A stretch of 64,000 nt of DNA, taken from positions 1,669,275,058 through 1,669,339,057 of the forward strand of contig CM062816.1 in the NCBI GenBank assembly GCA_031772625.1. The letters are read 5' to 3'. The position numbers and the translations under genes were made by a program. This DNA comes from Pinus tabuliformis (taxonomy: Eukaryota > Streptophyta > Pinopsida > Pinales > Pinaceae). Shown here in pieces: positions 12,601 through 23,040 of this stretch (positions are counted from its first letter, which is position 1; every line of letters starts with the position of its first letter). Under the pieces are notes generated by a model. It was not told the DNA's origin and searched no databases. It worked only from the letters and a program-made list of their open reading frames with translations.

Positions 12601-13056
12601 CTTTACTTCTTCACCCAAATTTTTCATACAATTTACAATCTCATCTACCCGAAGAAAATAATTAGCCACACTTTCATCATTATACATCTTGAGAGTCTCA
12701 TATTGAATCCTGAGAGTTTGAAGTTTAGCTTGTTTTACCTGTTCATCTCCTTCATAGCTTGTGATCATTTTGTCCCATATTTCTTTTGCTGATTTGAAGT
12801 GCATTACCTTCATGAATTCTGTTTGGGATATACTTCCTAATAGAGTACTGACTGCTTTTGCATTTGTTTCATACTTCTTTTTCTCAGCTGGATCTGTAGG
12901 AGTAGCTGAAGGAAAAGCATAGCCTGTTTCTACAATGTCCCAAACTTCAGTACCAAGAGATTGAAGATATGCAGTAACTCTTACCTTCCAATAATTGAAG
13001 TTTGTCCCATCAAAAACTGGTGGCCTGATTGATGCTTCTCTCTCGTAGTTGCTCAT
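9694..13056 (-). CDS. Copia-1 gag, protease and integrase polyprotein
   Basis: 1120 codons starting at the first ATG, 59 bases after the 5' LTR. Residues 1-200 are a copia gag capsid domain (FDGTNFNYWKVRV near 15-27). CCHC knuckles lie at 254-267, 502-515 and 552-565, all C-X2-C-X4-H-X4-C. Residues 330-385 form a charged coiled coil. The protease DSG is at 614-616. Integrase has an HHCC zinc domain at about 740-778 and D804, D867 and E903 with the usual 35-residue gap between the last two, followed by GVVERMNRT. Gag packages the RNA, protease cleaves the polyprotein, and integrase inserts the cDNA. The frame stops at TAA (9694-9696) between IN and RT, where copia elements normally read through without a stop, so this is most likely a recent nonsense mutation. 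Confidence 0.95.
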   Translation of the reverse strand: MSNYEREASIRPPVFDGTNFNYWKVRVTAYLQSLGTEVWDIVETGYAFPSATPTDPAEKKKYETNAKAVSTLLGSISQTEFMKVMHFKSAKEIWDKMITSYEGDEQVKQAKLQTLRIQYETLKMYNDESVANYFLRVDEIVNCMKNLGEEVKESIVVQKILRSLSPKFESKVSAIEEKENLRVLTMSQLHGILTAYEMRKGGPSDRREAAFKASGKEDYYEASHDPEEEEEESNFVRNLQRGSGRFRGKLPFKCFACGRVGHYAAKCSYKDKGKESVRWNKKQSANKKSYYTHEDSDGLSNSDEDEQGNKYRLLMAFEDDDYEDAVDVDNLYDEITRLKRCIEEKNMIIDTLQFQIDEKEKHLEKLEGEIVGLRKEIEKTKTINLKFVKGSETLDEIISVQRSPLNKTGLGYNGETSQASTSKSYLDAARRNEQEHKEDHQVKQGQMSNRNYQGQSSLRVNKSHNQPQVKSSQFGSRIDENRNYNQLAGRSNNRRSFFNGQCFSCHNFGHKAAQCVAYKTIMTREAQKQRSMTGITKRTYNNFSALENEVECSICNNFGHEDFECRSRFPERKVQEQKKEQASGTKTWRIKEPQTERCGIAFYAEGQENLWYIDSGCSKHMTGDKEKLESYSNLEKGKKVSFGNDTPATIKGKGIAPLKEDVKAGNVLFVDGLKHNLLSVSQMCDQRTEVIFRSNGCLVRDLDTGKTVLKGKRTPNNLYIFDEGQQQCYLSKDEEHWLWHRRLGHLSFSQIRKACKYQAVRDLPDIKIPDNTICRSCQFGKQTRTNFPEKEGSASMPLELVHTDVCGPFRKRTPRGEEYLILFIDDFSRFVWLGLMKHKDEAFEKFKSFKALVENESGHKIKCLRSDRGGEFTSNEFFDFCDEHGIRREFSTARTPQQNGVVERMNRTIQQMARAMLDESGTPATFWGEAAHAAVIILNKTNVRVNSTQTPHELWSGKTPSVKHFKIFGSKCYIKNTEEQLGKLDPRADEGILLGYSPHSKAYKCYNKRLGRIVDSIDVVVDEKGYIPRQIHREDIEEDESYPQRQNDEEEEPQEQSQEEPHEEAEERTRIEEKTPSRYVQKNHPESQIMGQKEAGIQTRRTVAEASSYWHYSPLLNHKM

Positions 13057-13101
13057 GATGAACGATCTACCTTCAAGCGATCAAGCTTTTCTGAAGGACC
13101 T

Positions 13102-13113
13102 GCTCTGATACCA
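13102..13113 (-). promoter_or_regulatory. Copia-1 primer-binding site (initiator Met tRNA)
   Basis: On the minus strand, two bases after the 5' LTR, the sequence is TGGTATCAGAGC. It is complementary to the 3' end of plant initiator methionine tRNA and the standard PBS of plant copia elements. Confidence 0.95.
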
Positions 13114-13115
13114 AT

Positions 13116-14275
13116 TGTTGGAAATAATACTGAGAGGGGGGGGTGAATCAGTATTATCTAGCAATTTACCAAATCTTCCTTATTTGATCTTTTGAATTAT
13201 TCTTGCATATCAGTACCATAAAACAATGAGCATGAATAAAGAAAATAGACAGTCACACCAAAGAACACAAGATGTAAGGTGGAAACCCAATGTGGGAGAA
13301 AACCACCTGCTGCAATATGTCTCTATCTTCTTTCAAGAAATTCTTTTTACAATGATTTTGTACTGGTGCAGTCCTTTACCAGCACGCAGGCTGCAACCTG
13401 CAGAGAGCTACAACTCTCTCTCGTTTTCCAGTCTCTCCTGGAAGGGAGCTACAACCCCCTACTTCTTTTCATGAAGAATCAAATGATCAACAAGTATACA
13501 ACAGATACAGTCTACTACAGATATCAGATCAATAATTACAGAAACAACCCAGAACACTTTATGAACAGAAATATACAGTCAACAGATCATCTTAAGACAG
13601 GGACGCATATTTTCTTTCTGTGGCCTGCGACTGGACGCAGTCTACCTTCTGCTGTTCTGCGTGCAGACGCACTGTTCCTCTATGCTTTGCTGCGATCGAC
13701 GCACCCAGCATAACTATCGCGCCGCGTCCTTTGCCTCAGAGACGCACCTGAGCCTTTACTGTACTGCGTCCCGGTGCACTTGCCCTTCACTGAACTTGCG
13801 TCCCTTCAGATATAAGAAATATGAGGACTTCAGAACCAACCCAAACTCTCAGATCCACAGATCTGATCATGCGCCATAAAGATCATAGTCCATTAGAAGA
13901 TTCGCCCTTATAGATCTGGACTAGATCTCACCAAGAGATATTCAACCAAGATGATGCTTAATCCAAATGAATTCCTCTGCTTTATATAGGCAAGCTTCTC
14001 CCCAAAACATGGAACAATATCACGAGCCGACACCATAGAAACACAAAACCGTCGGCTAGATACCACACAAGAAACCCCCACGTGCTTTTCTCTGCCTTGA
14101 AATGTGTGCACTGGGCGGACGCACCTCCTGAACGGCTGGCCTGCGTCCCTGGACGCGGGTTCTGCATGGTATGCCTGCGGGGACGCACTTGCTGAACATA
14201 TTTCCTGCGTCCTTCTTGATTTATCACCTGAATGGGTTTGCCATCAAGGACAACACCTGAATCATAATGCCAACA
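13116..14275 (-). repeat. Copia-1 5' LTR
   Basis: 1160 bp and almost identical to 6778-7937. As the 5' LTR it should provide the promoter. On minus, TATATAAA lies at 13981-13988, about 290 bp from the LTR start. Eleven GACGCA hexamers (both orientations) flank it. Confidence 0.97.
13981..13988 (-). promoter_or_regulatory. TATA box of copia-1 5' LTR
   Basis: TATATAAA on the minus strand in a GCCTATATAAAGC context. A transcription start roughly 30 bases downstream (near 13950) would be expected. The same box lies at 7643-7650 in the 3' LTR. Confidence 0.7.
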
Positions 14276-14280
14276 CCAAC
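14276..14280. repeat. Target-site duplication ccaac of copia-1 (right)
   Basis: Exact repeat of 6773-6777 directly after the CCAACA end of the right LTR. Confidence 0.95.
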
Positions 14281-15138
14281 TCACGAGACCGTTTTTACTG
14301 GTGGGACCTAGTTTGGCGAAACAGGGTCTGAAACCTTAAGGGAGATTTTTGAGGAATCAAACGAATTTTTTGGGGTACAAATTGTTTCTTTAGCGAAAAA
14401 CCTTTTCATGTTATTCTACGCACATATACCTTTCCAACGACGTAAGAAATGCGTTAATTAGAGTCCGTATGCAAAAGTTATGCCACTCATAAGTTGACCT
14501 TCTTGTTTCCACAACTATAGTTCAGAAGGATGCCGCGTCAGCCCCCATTATTCATGGAAAAGGGGCTAGCCAATTGTTTGTGATGTAAAATACTTTAGAA
14601 GAGTCTACTTTGTAACTCTAGTTGACAGTTGATGTAGTCAAACTTAACCACTAGTAGGCTATTGGGTTGCGTTATAACTGGGCCACTAGGAGGAAGAGGC
14701 ATTCCATTCTTTCGAGAGAATTTTGTTCCATAGCTAAGAAAATATATCCATGAGAGATAGGATGTAGAGCACACAGAGAGGATCTGTGCACTTTAACAGC
14801 TCACGGGCCACAGACATTACTTCTTTGTACCTTCGGCCATATTTCCAGACATAGAAAGAGAGAGAAGCGACCTCCCCTTCCAGCTAGGTTTTCTCCCAAA
14901 ATGGTTTCCTAGATATCATATCTTGTGTATTGTGTGTGTGTGTGTGTGCGCTTATTTTGTCATTCTCTACTTTTCTGCATAATTTCCTTTCTCATGCATG
15001 CACTAATTACAGTTAAATCCACATATCTTAAAGTTTAATAAACTGTAATAATGTATAATTTTTAGAGTTTTAATATAATATTATTAGATATGTTGTGACA
15101 AATTGTCGAGTGGAATATCCACGAAAGTTTACGAATCA
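14281..15138 (+). repeat. Solo LTR B of family G, right fragment
   Basis: Continuation of the LTR begun at 6703-6777, inverted relative to copies A and C (for example 14281-14320 is the reverse complement of copy A near 4090-4130). Its outer end reads TGATTCGTAAACTTTCG on minus. It holds a GT run at about 14932-14948. Confidence 0.87.
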
Positions 15139-15143
15139 TCCAA
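15139..15143. repeat. Target-site duplication tccaa of solo LTR B (right)
   Basis: Matches 6698-6702 and lies inside the gypsy-1 RT codons for LDL/LDF. Confidence 0.88.
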
Positions 15144-15714
15144 ATTATTGAAGTATTTTGCTTGCCACAACTTATCCAACATATCATCTATTATGGGTAG
15201 GGGTAACTTGTTCTTGAGCGTAATTTTGTTCAACACCCTGTAGTCCATTCACGATCACCAAGTCCCATCCCTCTTTGGCACAATGATGATGGGTGACCCA
15301 CATGGTGATATACTTAGTCAAATGAAACCATGTTCCAATAGTTTTTGCAATTGTTTCTTCACCTCACTTGTTTCTATAATAGACTATTGGTACAACCCAA
15401 TGTTTGGCAATGGGGAGTCTGGCAATAACTGGATCTCGTGTTCTACTTCCCTCTTAGGTGTAGCCATTTAGGATCCTGGAACACATCCTTGTATGCCTAT
15501 AGAAAATCTTCCAATTGTTGTTTATGTTACTTAGTACACACCTCTAGGGATGCCTTTGCTCTCACCGACTCTTCTACAAATTGATTTTCTCTTTAAAATA
15601 GTAAAACATATTTCTTGTTAGAACTAGTTAGTTTATTGGTGTGGTAGGAACTTACTAACAAATTTTCCAACTTGCCTTTGTGCGCGTTGATGGTGAATGA
15701 TTTTCCATACTTGG
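15144..15714 (-). pseudogene. Gypsy-1 pol remnant: pre-RT and RT N-terminal half
   Basis: Read on minus from 15714 the degenerate protein begins YGKSFTINAHKGKLENLL. It then has a linker with AYKDVFQDP, the RT entry block GSPIIIVPKRDGTW (about 15300-15260), DYRVLNKITLKNKLPLPIIDDMLDKL (about 15250-15170), and stops inside the next RT block at AKYFNNLD, where solo LTR B was inserted. Several stops and one or more shifts make it non-functional. Gag and protease are absent: family-G copy C directly follows, without a PBS between them. Either a deletion removed gag-PR or C is an independent insertion that truncated the gene. Confidence 0.8.
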
Positions 15715-16640
15715 TGATTCATAAATTGTTGTGGATATTCTACTAGACAGTTCGTCACAACCTATTTGATAAAATTATACTTAAAAATATGAAACATGAT
15801 GAGGGTTTATTTCTCTTTAGATTTTCGGATCCATAAATTATTATTTATTGTGTATGCATGAAAATTATAATTATGTAGAAAATAGAGAAAAATGAAATAA
15901 AAACTCAAAAAACACATTTGACACAAGATATAACTTGGGAAACCCTTTCGGGAGAAAAGCTAGTTGGAAAGTGAGGTTGGTCTCCTCTCTTTCTTTGAAT
16001 ATAAAATGGATGCAAGTAAAAAGAAGTACTTGTACCTTTTGGACTACTATAGTGCACAAATCATCTCAGTGTGCTCTCTCCCTTTCACTCTCGACTACTC
16101 TGCTTATCTACGGAACAAAATGCACTCGAAATAATAGAATCCGTTTTACTCCTAGTGGCCCAGTTATAACACAACCTGATAACCTACCAGTGGTTAGGTT
16201 TGACTCCTTCAACTCTTAAATAGAGTTACAATATGGGCTCTTCTAAGGCCTTCTTCATAATGATCACGTGGCTAGACTCTTTTCCAAGAATAATGGGGGC
16301 TGACATGGCATTCTCTCGAATTATGGTGGTCAAAACAGGAAACTCAACTTTCGAGTGGCATAATTTTTGCATACAGTCTCCAATTGAGGCGATTGTTGTG
16401 TCAATGAAAAGGTATATGTGTGCGGAATAGGAAAAATAATGGCCTACTCTAAGGTGGAAAATTTTTACCCCCCAAAAAGCGTTGTTTGATGCCTCAAATT
16501 ACTCCTAGAAGGTTTCAGACCCTAATAAGCCAAATTGATTCCTATTGGTAAAAATGATCATGTGAGTTGATTCCTCCACTTTTTCCACTTTTAAAGCATC
16601 AAGATGGAAGACAATCAATACACTGATCCATTCAATATCA
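15715..16640 (-). repeat. Family-G LTR copy C
   Basis: 926 bp from TGATTCATAAATTG to CAATATCA on plus, same orientation as copy A and alignable along its length. It contains the shared stretches gggaaaccctttcgggagaaaa and ccccccattcatggaaaa-like blocks. Its flanks do not form a convincing target duplication (cttgg left, tattt right), and no PBS lies at its inner side. It may be the original 5' LTR after an internal deletion. Confidence 0.7.
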
Positions 16641-16903
16641 TATTTTCAATTAAAATTATTATTAAATATATTTTAAAAAATTAAGGTTTGACCTTCTTGC
16701 TATCATTATTAATTAATAATTCCATTTCCTAGGGAAAATAATTTGTTTCAATGGTCATACCCTCACCTTTTTATTCATTCCCCTGCACTCTTTTATAATC
16801 ATAAAGCTTAATTCTCCTTGATGATATATGGAGTGTCCACCAAAAATGGTAGGCTTTTCCATTTCTTATACACAATGCAATTCCAAAAAGCTATAACAAT
16901 AAA
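16641..16903. other. Unassigned segment between LTR copy C and LINE-1
   Basis: AT-rich with no reading frame of interest. The first 65 bases loosely resemble the bases left of copy A. It ends just before gttcaagc (16904-16911), the octamer also found at 2882-2889. Confidence 0.3.
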
Positions 16904-17290
16904 GTTCAAGCACTTGTGGTTTTATTTGAAACCAAATGATTATGGGAAGAAAGATTGGAAGAGGTTGATTGAAAAGATAGAATGGCGCAATCACTAAATT
17001 TCATTAGGAGGCAAAGACTTTAGTCAAGTTGATATTGACAATGGTCTCAATTTTTTGGAATATAATATCTTTCATTGCCAAAGGAGTTTTGCAATTGATA
17101 AAGAATACATGCTTTAAGTTCCTGTGGATTAGTGAGCATATATGTCTTGTAAAGTTGCAATCCTTAGCCAAAACGAAGGTTTAAGGTGGTTGGGGTTAAA
17201 AAAAACATTTATCTTTTTGGTGAAGCCCCCCAACAACCCATGCCTTAAACATATTTCATTAAATTTTGAATTTTTTTATTACAAGGAGAT
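16904..17290 (+). mobile_element. LINE-1, RT C-terminal region (continuation)
   Basis: Encodes degenerate RT-downstream LINE motifs on plus: KKDWKRLIEKIEWRN...SLGGK at 16945-17015, then a GGWG-X-KNI-X-LFG block near 17185-17230. It aligns with LINE-2 at 19795-20170 (shared ttatttgaa, ttaggaggcaaa, gattagtgagcatat). It follows directly on the 5' part ending at 2888, so the two are halves of one copy. Confidence 0.65.
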
Positions 17291-19100
17291 GTCATGTTTT
17301 CTTTAACCAAATGCCAAAAATGAGGAGACCTAAGTGAGAGATAAGGAGACAAGGAGGGAGAATTTCTCAAGGAGGGACGTGGAGACTAATTTCAAAATAG
17401 CCAAGAAGGAGGTGATCCAAATATAAATGATCTATACAAATGAGGTGGGCATTCCCATACTTGTGAAACAACCCAAGTAAAATACACTATGAGATCATGG
17501 TGAGAGAGGCTAGATTGAAATACATTTGAAAAAAAATGAATGTTGCTTTTGCAAGAGCTATAGTAGAATAATATGTGGCTTCCTTCCACATGCACAAAGA
17601 TAGCTTCAATTACTAGTAAAGAGACATAACTTATATGTGGGAGAACAATGACATGTAGACATGCTTAGAACTGTAGTAAAAGGAGATCCATGAGAAAATG
17701 GGGTTTGAACATGTGAAGGGTTGTAATAAGGGTGCCTCTCTCTTTGAAGGCTTTAATGAGATTGGATATGAACCATTATAAACTTCAATGTATACTAGTT
17801 GGAATATGTAATAGGTACTTAGAGGGAGATTTTGCTCGAGGGACTGAAAATAATGTTGAATTGAGCTATACATATCCCAAAAATATTTTATTGGAGCGAA
17901 GACATTAGAATCAATGTACAAATTATCACAATGTAAGAATGAGTTGTAGTTGAGGATGTATGAAATGATGACTCTCCCTACCTAATTTGAAGCCCTCACC
18001 TTTAATGTATATGGGTACCAAGGTTGTGAAAACCTTTAAACCAACCTAGAATAAAATGCACTAAGTTAACAAGGGAAATTTTATTGGAGATAGGGAATAT
18101 TGAGTCCCATGAAACCAAAATAAGGTGTAAATCATGGAATAACAAATGTAACTAACCAACATGTTGATATGGGAGATGAGTTTGCCAATAAGAGACTCTA
18201 GACTTCCATTGTACAAAGCATAAATGATGGTTGACATAGGTAGGAAGCATGAATAACATTGGCATAACATAACCATATTTTGAGTTTAATGACTTTAGAG
18301 ATTAGAAATACTAAAGGTTGGGATGAGATCATGTAGATAAGGAAAAAGTTAGGTCATAAGGAGATCCATGGACTAGGGTGATAAGTAAAAAATAGATGGA
18401 ATTTCCCATGCGGAGGATCATGGGTTATAAGGGTCGAATGCAATTGATGAATATATTCTCTAGACAAGAACATGTAAGATGAATCACTACTAATGCTCTT
18501 AACAAGGGTGGTAAGACTGTTGTCAAAATAATGAGATAAATAATGAATTATTTCTTTCCCGGTTTTGATTTTTTTTGTATTATGTATGTTTTTTGGTTTT
18601 TACTTTTACGATGAATAAAAGAATCTCAATATATTACAAGCAAGGATATAGGTGTAAGAAATGCTATTGAATAGTCTTATCCTACATGTGTAGACAGAAT
18701 GCCAACATATGATAACAATTAGGGGTTGGTCTTCTTGAGGCACCCTTGAGGGGATAAACAATCTAAGGAATAAAATACGTATTATATATGGGTCATGGAT
18801 GAGATGAAAGAACAATGAAATATGGTGAAGCATTAGCATAATAAACCAATAAAAAATATGAATTGCTTGGGAGTATGGGGTGAACAAGTCAACAAAATGA
18901 CAAGAGGAAATTATGAGACTTTCTTTATGCATGATGGACTATAAGGACTCTTGATTTTAAACGGGGGAGAAGTGGCATGGGTGCTAACATGTAAAATGGT
19001 TCTACATCAAGCCAACACATGAAGAAAGAGTATCACCACCTTACAAGTGGATGATGCAGCTCAAAAGTGAGGCAAGTCTCTAAGATAGGTTGGAAACTAC
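17291..19100. repeat. Diverged repeat R, copy 1
   Basis: A direct repeat of about 1.8 kb whose second copy is split between 23041-23665 and 26515-27480. Matching stretches include aaaaggagatccatgaga (about 17680) with 23338, and ataaaatgcac..aagttgataggggaa-like blocks at 18050 with 26590. Both copies are peppered with stops. No protein family recognised. Confidence 0.6.
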
Positions 19101-20170
19101 AGTACAATAGCCAAAGTTATAGATGTTAAGGCAAAAGAGATTTTTTAAAAGTCAACATCAAAAGAAAAAATTGTTTCTTACACAGTAAATAGATACATGA
19201 AGAAAAGGGGTAGCCTAGGAGGGTTTACAAGCTATCAAAACTGAAATGGTAAATGCAATGGTTATGATGTTAGATATATCGAAGTATTATAGAAATATCA
19301 TGGCTTTTTTGAGACTAATCCTACTTCACACATGATTCAATGTACAAATGGTTAATTGGACAATGGGGAATCTCTCTTCAGTTTCATTTGTTGTTTAAAT
19401 TAGTGGTTCTACTTTAGTTTTTTTTAAAAGCCTCTAGAGGTCTAAAGCAAGGATGTCCTCTAGCACCTCTCCTTTTTTTCTCAGTGTTGAAAAGTCAAGC
19501 ATATCAATTATGGAAGTGTAAAGAACATGCATTCCAAATGGGATAAAATTAGGAAGGTCCTTTTTTTACTCATATGTTGTTTGTGACAATGAATTGTTAT
19601 GCTATGGTGGGTCTAGAAGATAGGTAAATAAGCTAAAGGCAATTATCAATTTATATTGTACAACCTTAGGTATGGAAATCAATAGGTAGAAATACTTGAA
19701 CTCCTTTAATGCGATGGAGGAGGAAATGCTAAAATGATTATGTAGGTATTTCCTTTTTAGATTTCAAACTTTCAAGCAAGGTTCAAACACTTGGGGTTTT
19801 ATTTGAAGCTAATTGATTATGGGATGACATATTGCTAGTAGTTGATTAAAAATATAAAACAAAAGATGAAGTAGTGGTGCAATCACTAAATTTCCTTAGG
19901 AGGCAAACATTTTCATCAAGTCAAAATTGAAAACAATTTCAATTTTCTGTCATACTATAGCCTTTGTTGTTGAATAGTTTTGTAATCAATCAAGAAATAT
20001 GCTTTAAGTTCATTTGGATTAGTGAGCATATATTTCTTGTAAAGTAGTAATCCTTAGTCATACCCAAGGATTAACATGGTTGGGTTCAAAAACCATTCAT
20101 ATTTTTGGTAAGGCCTTGACAACCACAAGTCTTTAACATATTTCATTACCATTGGGATTTTTTATTACAA
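19101..20170 (+). mobile_element. LINE-2: decayed L1-type LINE RT fragment
   Basis: A second copy of the LINE seen at 2281-2888 and 16904-17290. It shares blocks such as gtagcctaggagggtttaca, gagactaatcctacttcaca and aaaggcaattatcaa. On plus it encodes the RT block G-L-K-Q-G-C-P-L-A-P-L-L-F near 19437-19475, better preserved than in LINE-1, and the downstream SLRRQ/GGW-like region to about 20170. Frames are broken. The 5' end and poly-A tail are not visible. Confidence 0.7.
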
Positions 20171-21198
20171 GGACATCATCATAATGAATTTTTGGTTGTA
20201 TTGAGTCCCAGATTGATTTTTTAATTCCAATTTTAATCAAATATGTGTTTGTAGGATTATCAAAACAGATATTGTGGAGGCATGTGATAATTCAAAAGTA
20301 ATTGGAACACCTCTCCTTTGAAAAATGGATGAAGAAGGAGATTAAAACTTTTCAAAATGGCTGTATAGTCTGAAAGGATTTGGTATTGGATTTCCTTTGG
20401 TGGGAAATTGGTTCATTTGAAAAGCAGGAAAAGGGGACAAGGTTAGAAGTAGGGTATAATTTAGATTGGAAGTGGATATCCTTTTAGACTTCCTTAGGAT
20501 TTGATTAGAACCCCCCAAAACCAAGGGATATGCATTTTGGGTCAAGAAACTAACGTAATAACACTACAATAATATGGGGTTGTAGTATCATCATTTAATG
20601 TACTTTTTCCGAAAACCAAATTGAAGTTTGGATGATGTAAAACATAATGTTAAATAGGGCATCACGTTTTTCATCAAAGTTATGTCAAGTCTACATCGTC
20701 ATTTTCAATACATGCTCTACACAACATCATCTTTGCAATGTCTAATACAAACTAGAAATATTTATGGAATCATCCCCTTTGCATTAAAAGTGTGTTCTTT
20801 GCATTGGAGTGGATCAGATTGGTGATGCATATTTCACATGGGCCTTCATATATTCGTCTATTAATATTTTATAACATTGAAAGGAAGGACTTTTTAGTTG
20901 TGTTGCTTCTTGTTTATGTCTTGTCAGCGTCAACTTACATCACCATTATGTCATGTTACCATCACGTATAACATCATTAATAGTCATTTTCATGTCCTTA
21001 TATTTCATCACTCACACCTCATATTAACATCATTATTGTTTCGTTTATGTCATATCTACATCTTTTTAGTAACTCACTAGACATGTTTTCTATCAAGTTA
21101 ACACCAAATTACATCATTTTAGCATCAAAGTGTGGCACTATTATTATTATTTAATCATATAGAGTGAGGGAATTAGTAATTGGTGACATAGTATCAAT
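20171..21198. other. No gene recognised
   Basis: AT-rich sequence with only short frames. The first few hundred bases may still be LINE-2 3' sequence. I see no repeat pair or RNA gene here. Confidence 0.4.
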
Positions 21199-21341
21199 CC
21201 TTCAAGTTACCAATATATAACTCCAATGTTACAAACAAAGCCCGCATTCCTCTGTCATGGTTAACAGGTCCTTCAAGCTACCAATATATAACTCCAATGT
21301 TTACACACAAAGCCCACATTCCTCTGTCATGGTTAACAAGG
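21199..21341. repeat. 71-bp tandem duplication
   Basis: ccttcaagttaccaatatat (21199) recurs as ccttcaagctaccaatatat at 21270, and the whole 71-72-bp unit through ctgtcatggttaaca is duplicated with a few changes. Just beyond, 21350-21380 can form a hairpin (aggtgggact with agtccccacct). Confidence 0.9.
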
Positions 21342-23040
21342 GGTTTTGAAGGTGGGACTTAACACATTAGTCCCCACCTCTAGGGCTACCCCTGACAAGC
21401 TAAAGCCTGACATAATTATTATTAATGGTCTAATTATTTTTATTATTGATTTAATTATTGTTGTTATTATTTTTTATATGAAAATATCGAAGAGATTAAT
21501 GACTATATATGTGTACTCCATGACATAGTAATCACGAGAGTAAAAATCATGTATATAGAGAATAAAACCACATTTCCATAAACAAAATTATGAAATTCTA
21601 TGGCACTAGCATTCAATCAATTTCATACCATGATGGAATTTTGAATTAAATAACCATGTGATTTCTCTCTATGTAAATAATTTGTACATTACGACCCCAA
21701 GGAAATGTTTATACAACATTGGATGAAAAAACATGTAGACATATAATGATATAAAATGAATTTGACATCACAAGTTGATTGAATTGTTGTCATTTCCCTC
21801 CTCATCTTCTTAACCCTACTCATCTTCACTTTGTAGAAGCATAATGATGAACACAAGTTCAATAAAATTGAAATTGTGAGCATTTAAATTTGTAAGTAAA
21901 AACATATAAGTGAACAATTGTCAATACCCTCTTAGCCCACCGACTCACCTTTGTCATCATTAGTTTGGAAAAATATAATATATTTCAATTAATTAATGAA
22001 TAATTTTAACTTTTTATAAGTTAAAAATAAACACGTAATTAATGATTACTTACCTAGGAAGGAGTTGAGGATTTTAGTTATAAAGGTACCAAAACACATG
22101 ATTAGATAGATGCGAAGAATAATACCAAACAAAGACAATACATAAAGCACACTAAACCTAACAATTTCACCCAAACAAAATAAAATTATCAAATTGGACA
22201 TGAATTAGATGCATAATTCGCCATTCGAGAAGAATGGTTAATGAAAATAACAACTTATTGAAAGACAACCGATGTAAATGGCATTAAACTTGTGAAGTAA
22301 CCTAGGAAGATCAAATTTATAGCATATGAGTCCCAAATCTCTTCATGGGAGGGTCTTTTGGTCTCCATGTTTACTCATTTTCTCTATGGAATGTTACAAA
22401 CATGAAATCACTCTATGGATGGTTATTGTCGATGAAAACACTTAGTAACTAGTAAATCCAATGTTGGAATAGGGTAAGTAAGGAACAAAGGGTTCTCAAT
22501 TTCTTATTGACTAGATCCAACATCATAATTTTACATTTTTTAAGTTTTCCACATAACTGCATGGCTTAATCCTTACACTTATAAGTTGGGAGGACCAACA
22601 CATAAATTAATCCTTAATGGGTTGTAATTAATGGTCAATTATCTCCTCTAGGTGATTAATTTAATATTAATGGCAATGATGGTAGGTCCCAAAGATAGCA
22701 TGTCATCACTTCACCATTCATGCCTAGTCCTTAGTCATTTATTTGTTGTGGAGGAGCTTTTCTTTTACTTAAATGGGGTCATGTAGCTTTCAATCCCCTT
22801 TTTGCATGAATCATGTGAGCCTTAAAGGGATGTTCCAAGGGACCTGTGTGAAGGGTCATGTGATGAGCGGATCTTTCTTGGTAGGCCATAAATGGTCTAT
22901 AAAGCACAACATTGATTGCATTGGTATGTGTTACAAATAATTTTTTATGCTTTTAGCTATGCTCACTTTAATATCACAAAGAAGAGGAATTATGGCGATA
23001 ATAGTTGCCCAATATTGTGTGAGGTTAGGGGCACACTACA
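21342..23040. other. No gene recognised
   Basis: Low-complexity AT-rich DNA with frames up to about 64 codons that resemble nothing. The TAATTATTATTAATGG-type run at 21411-21475 is simple sequence. Confidence 0.4.

Larger units (their letters stand above)
6778..14275 (-). mobile_element. Copia-1: nearly intact Ty1/copia LTR retrotransposon
   Basis: A 7498-bp element on the minus strand with two 1160-bp LTRs, perfect 5-bp target duplications (ccaac), an initiator-Met PBS, a gag-PR-IN-RT-RNase H frame in copia order, and a polypurine tract. The LTRs start TGTTGG and end CCAACA, a 6-bp inverted repeat. By eye they differ at about four positions (near 7358, 7368, 7437 and 7751), roughly 0.35 percent, so the insertion is recent. 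The only visible lesion in the coding frame is one TAA at 9694-9696. The gag layout (N-terminal UBN2-like region, CCHC, coiled coil) and several purine tracts before the 3' LTR recall the Sirevirus lineage, but I cannot confirm the clade without a tree. It is inserted into solo LTR B. Confidence 0.96.

Noticed and set aside
3307-16640. Copies A and C as the two LTRs of one intact gypsy element
   Set aside because: Same orientation and family, but outer flanks (catta, tattt) match at only three of five bases and there is no PBS by C, so I treat the pairing as possible but unproven.
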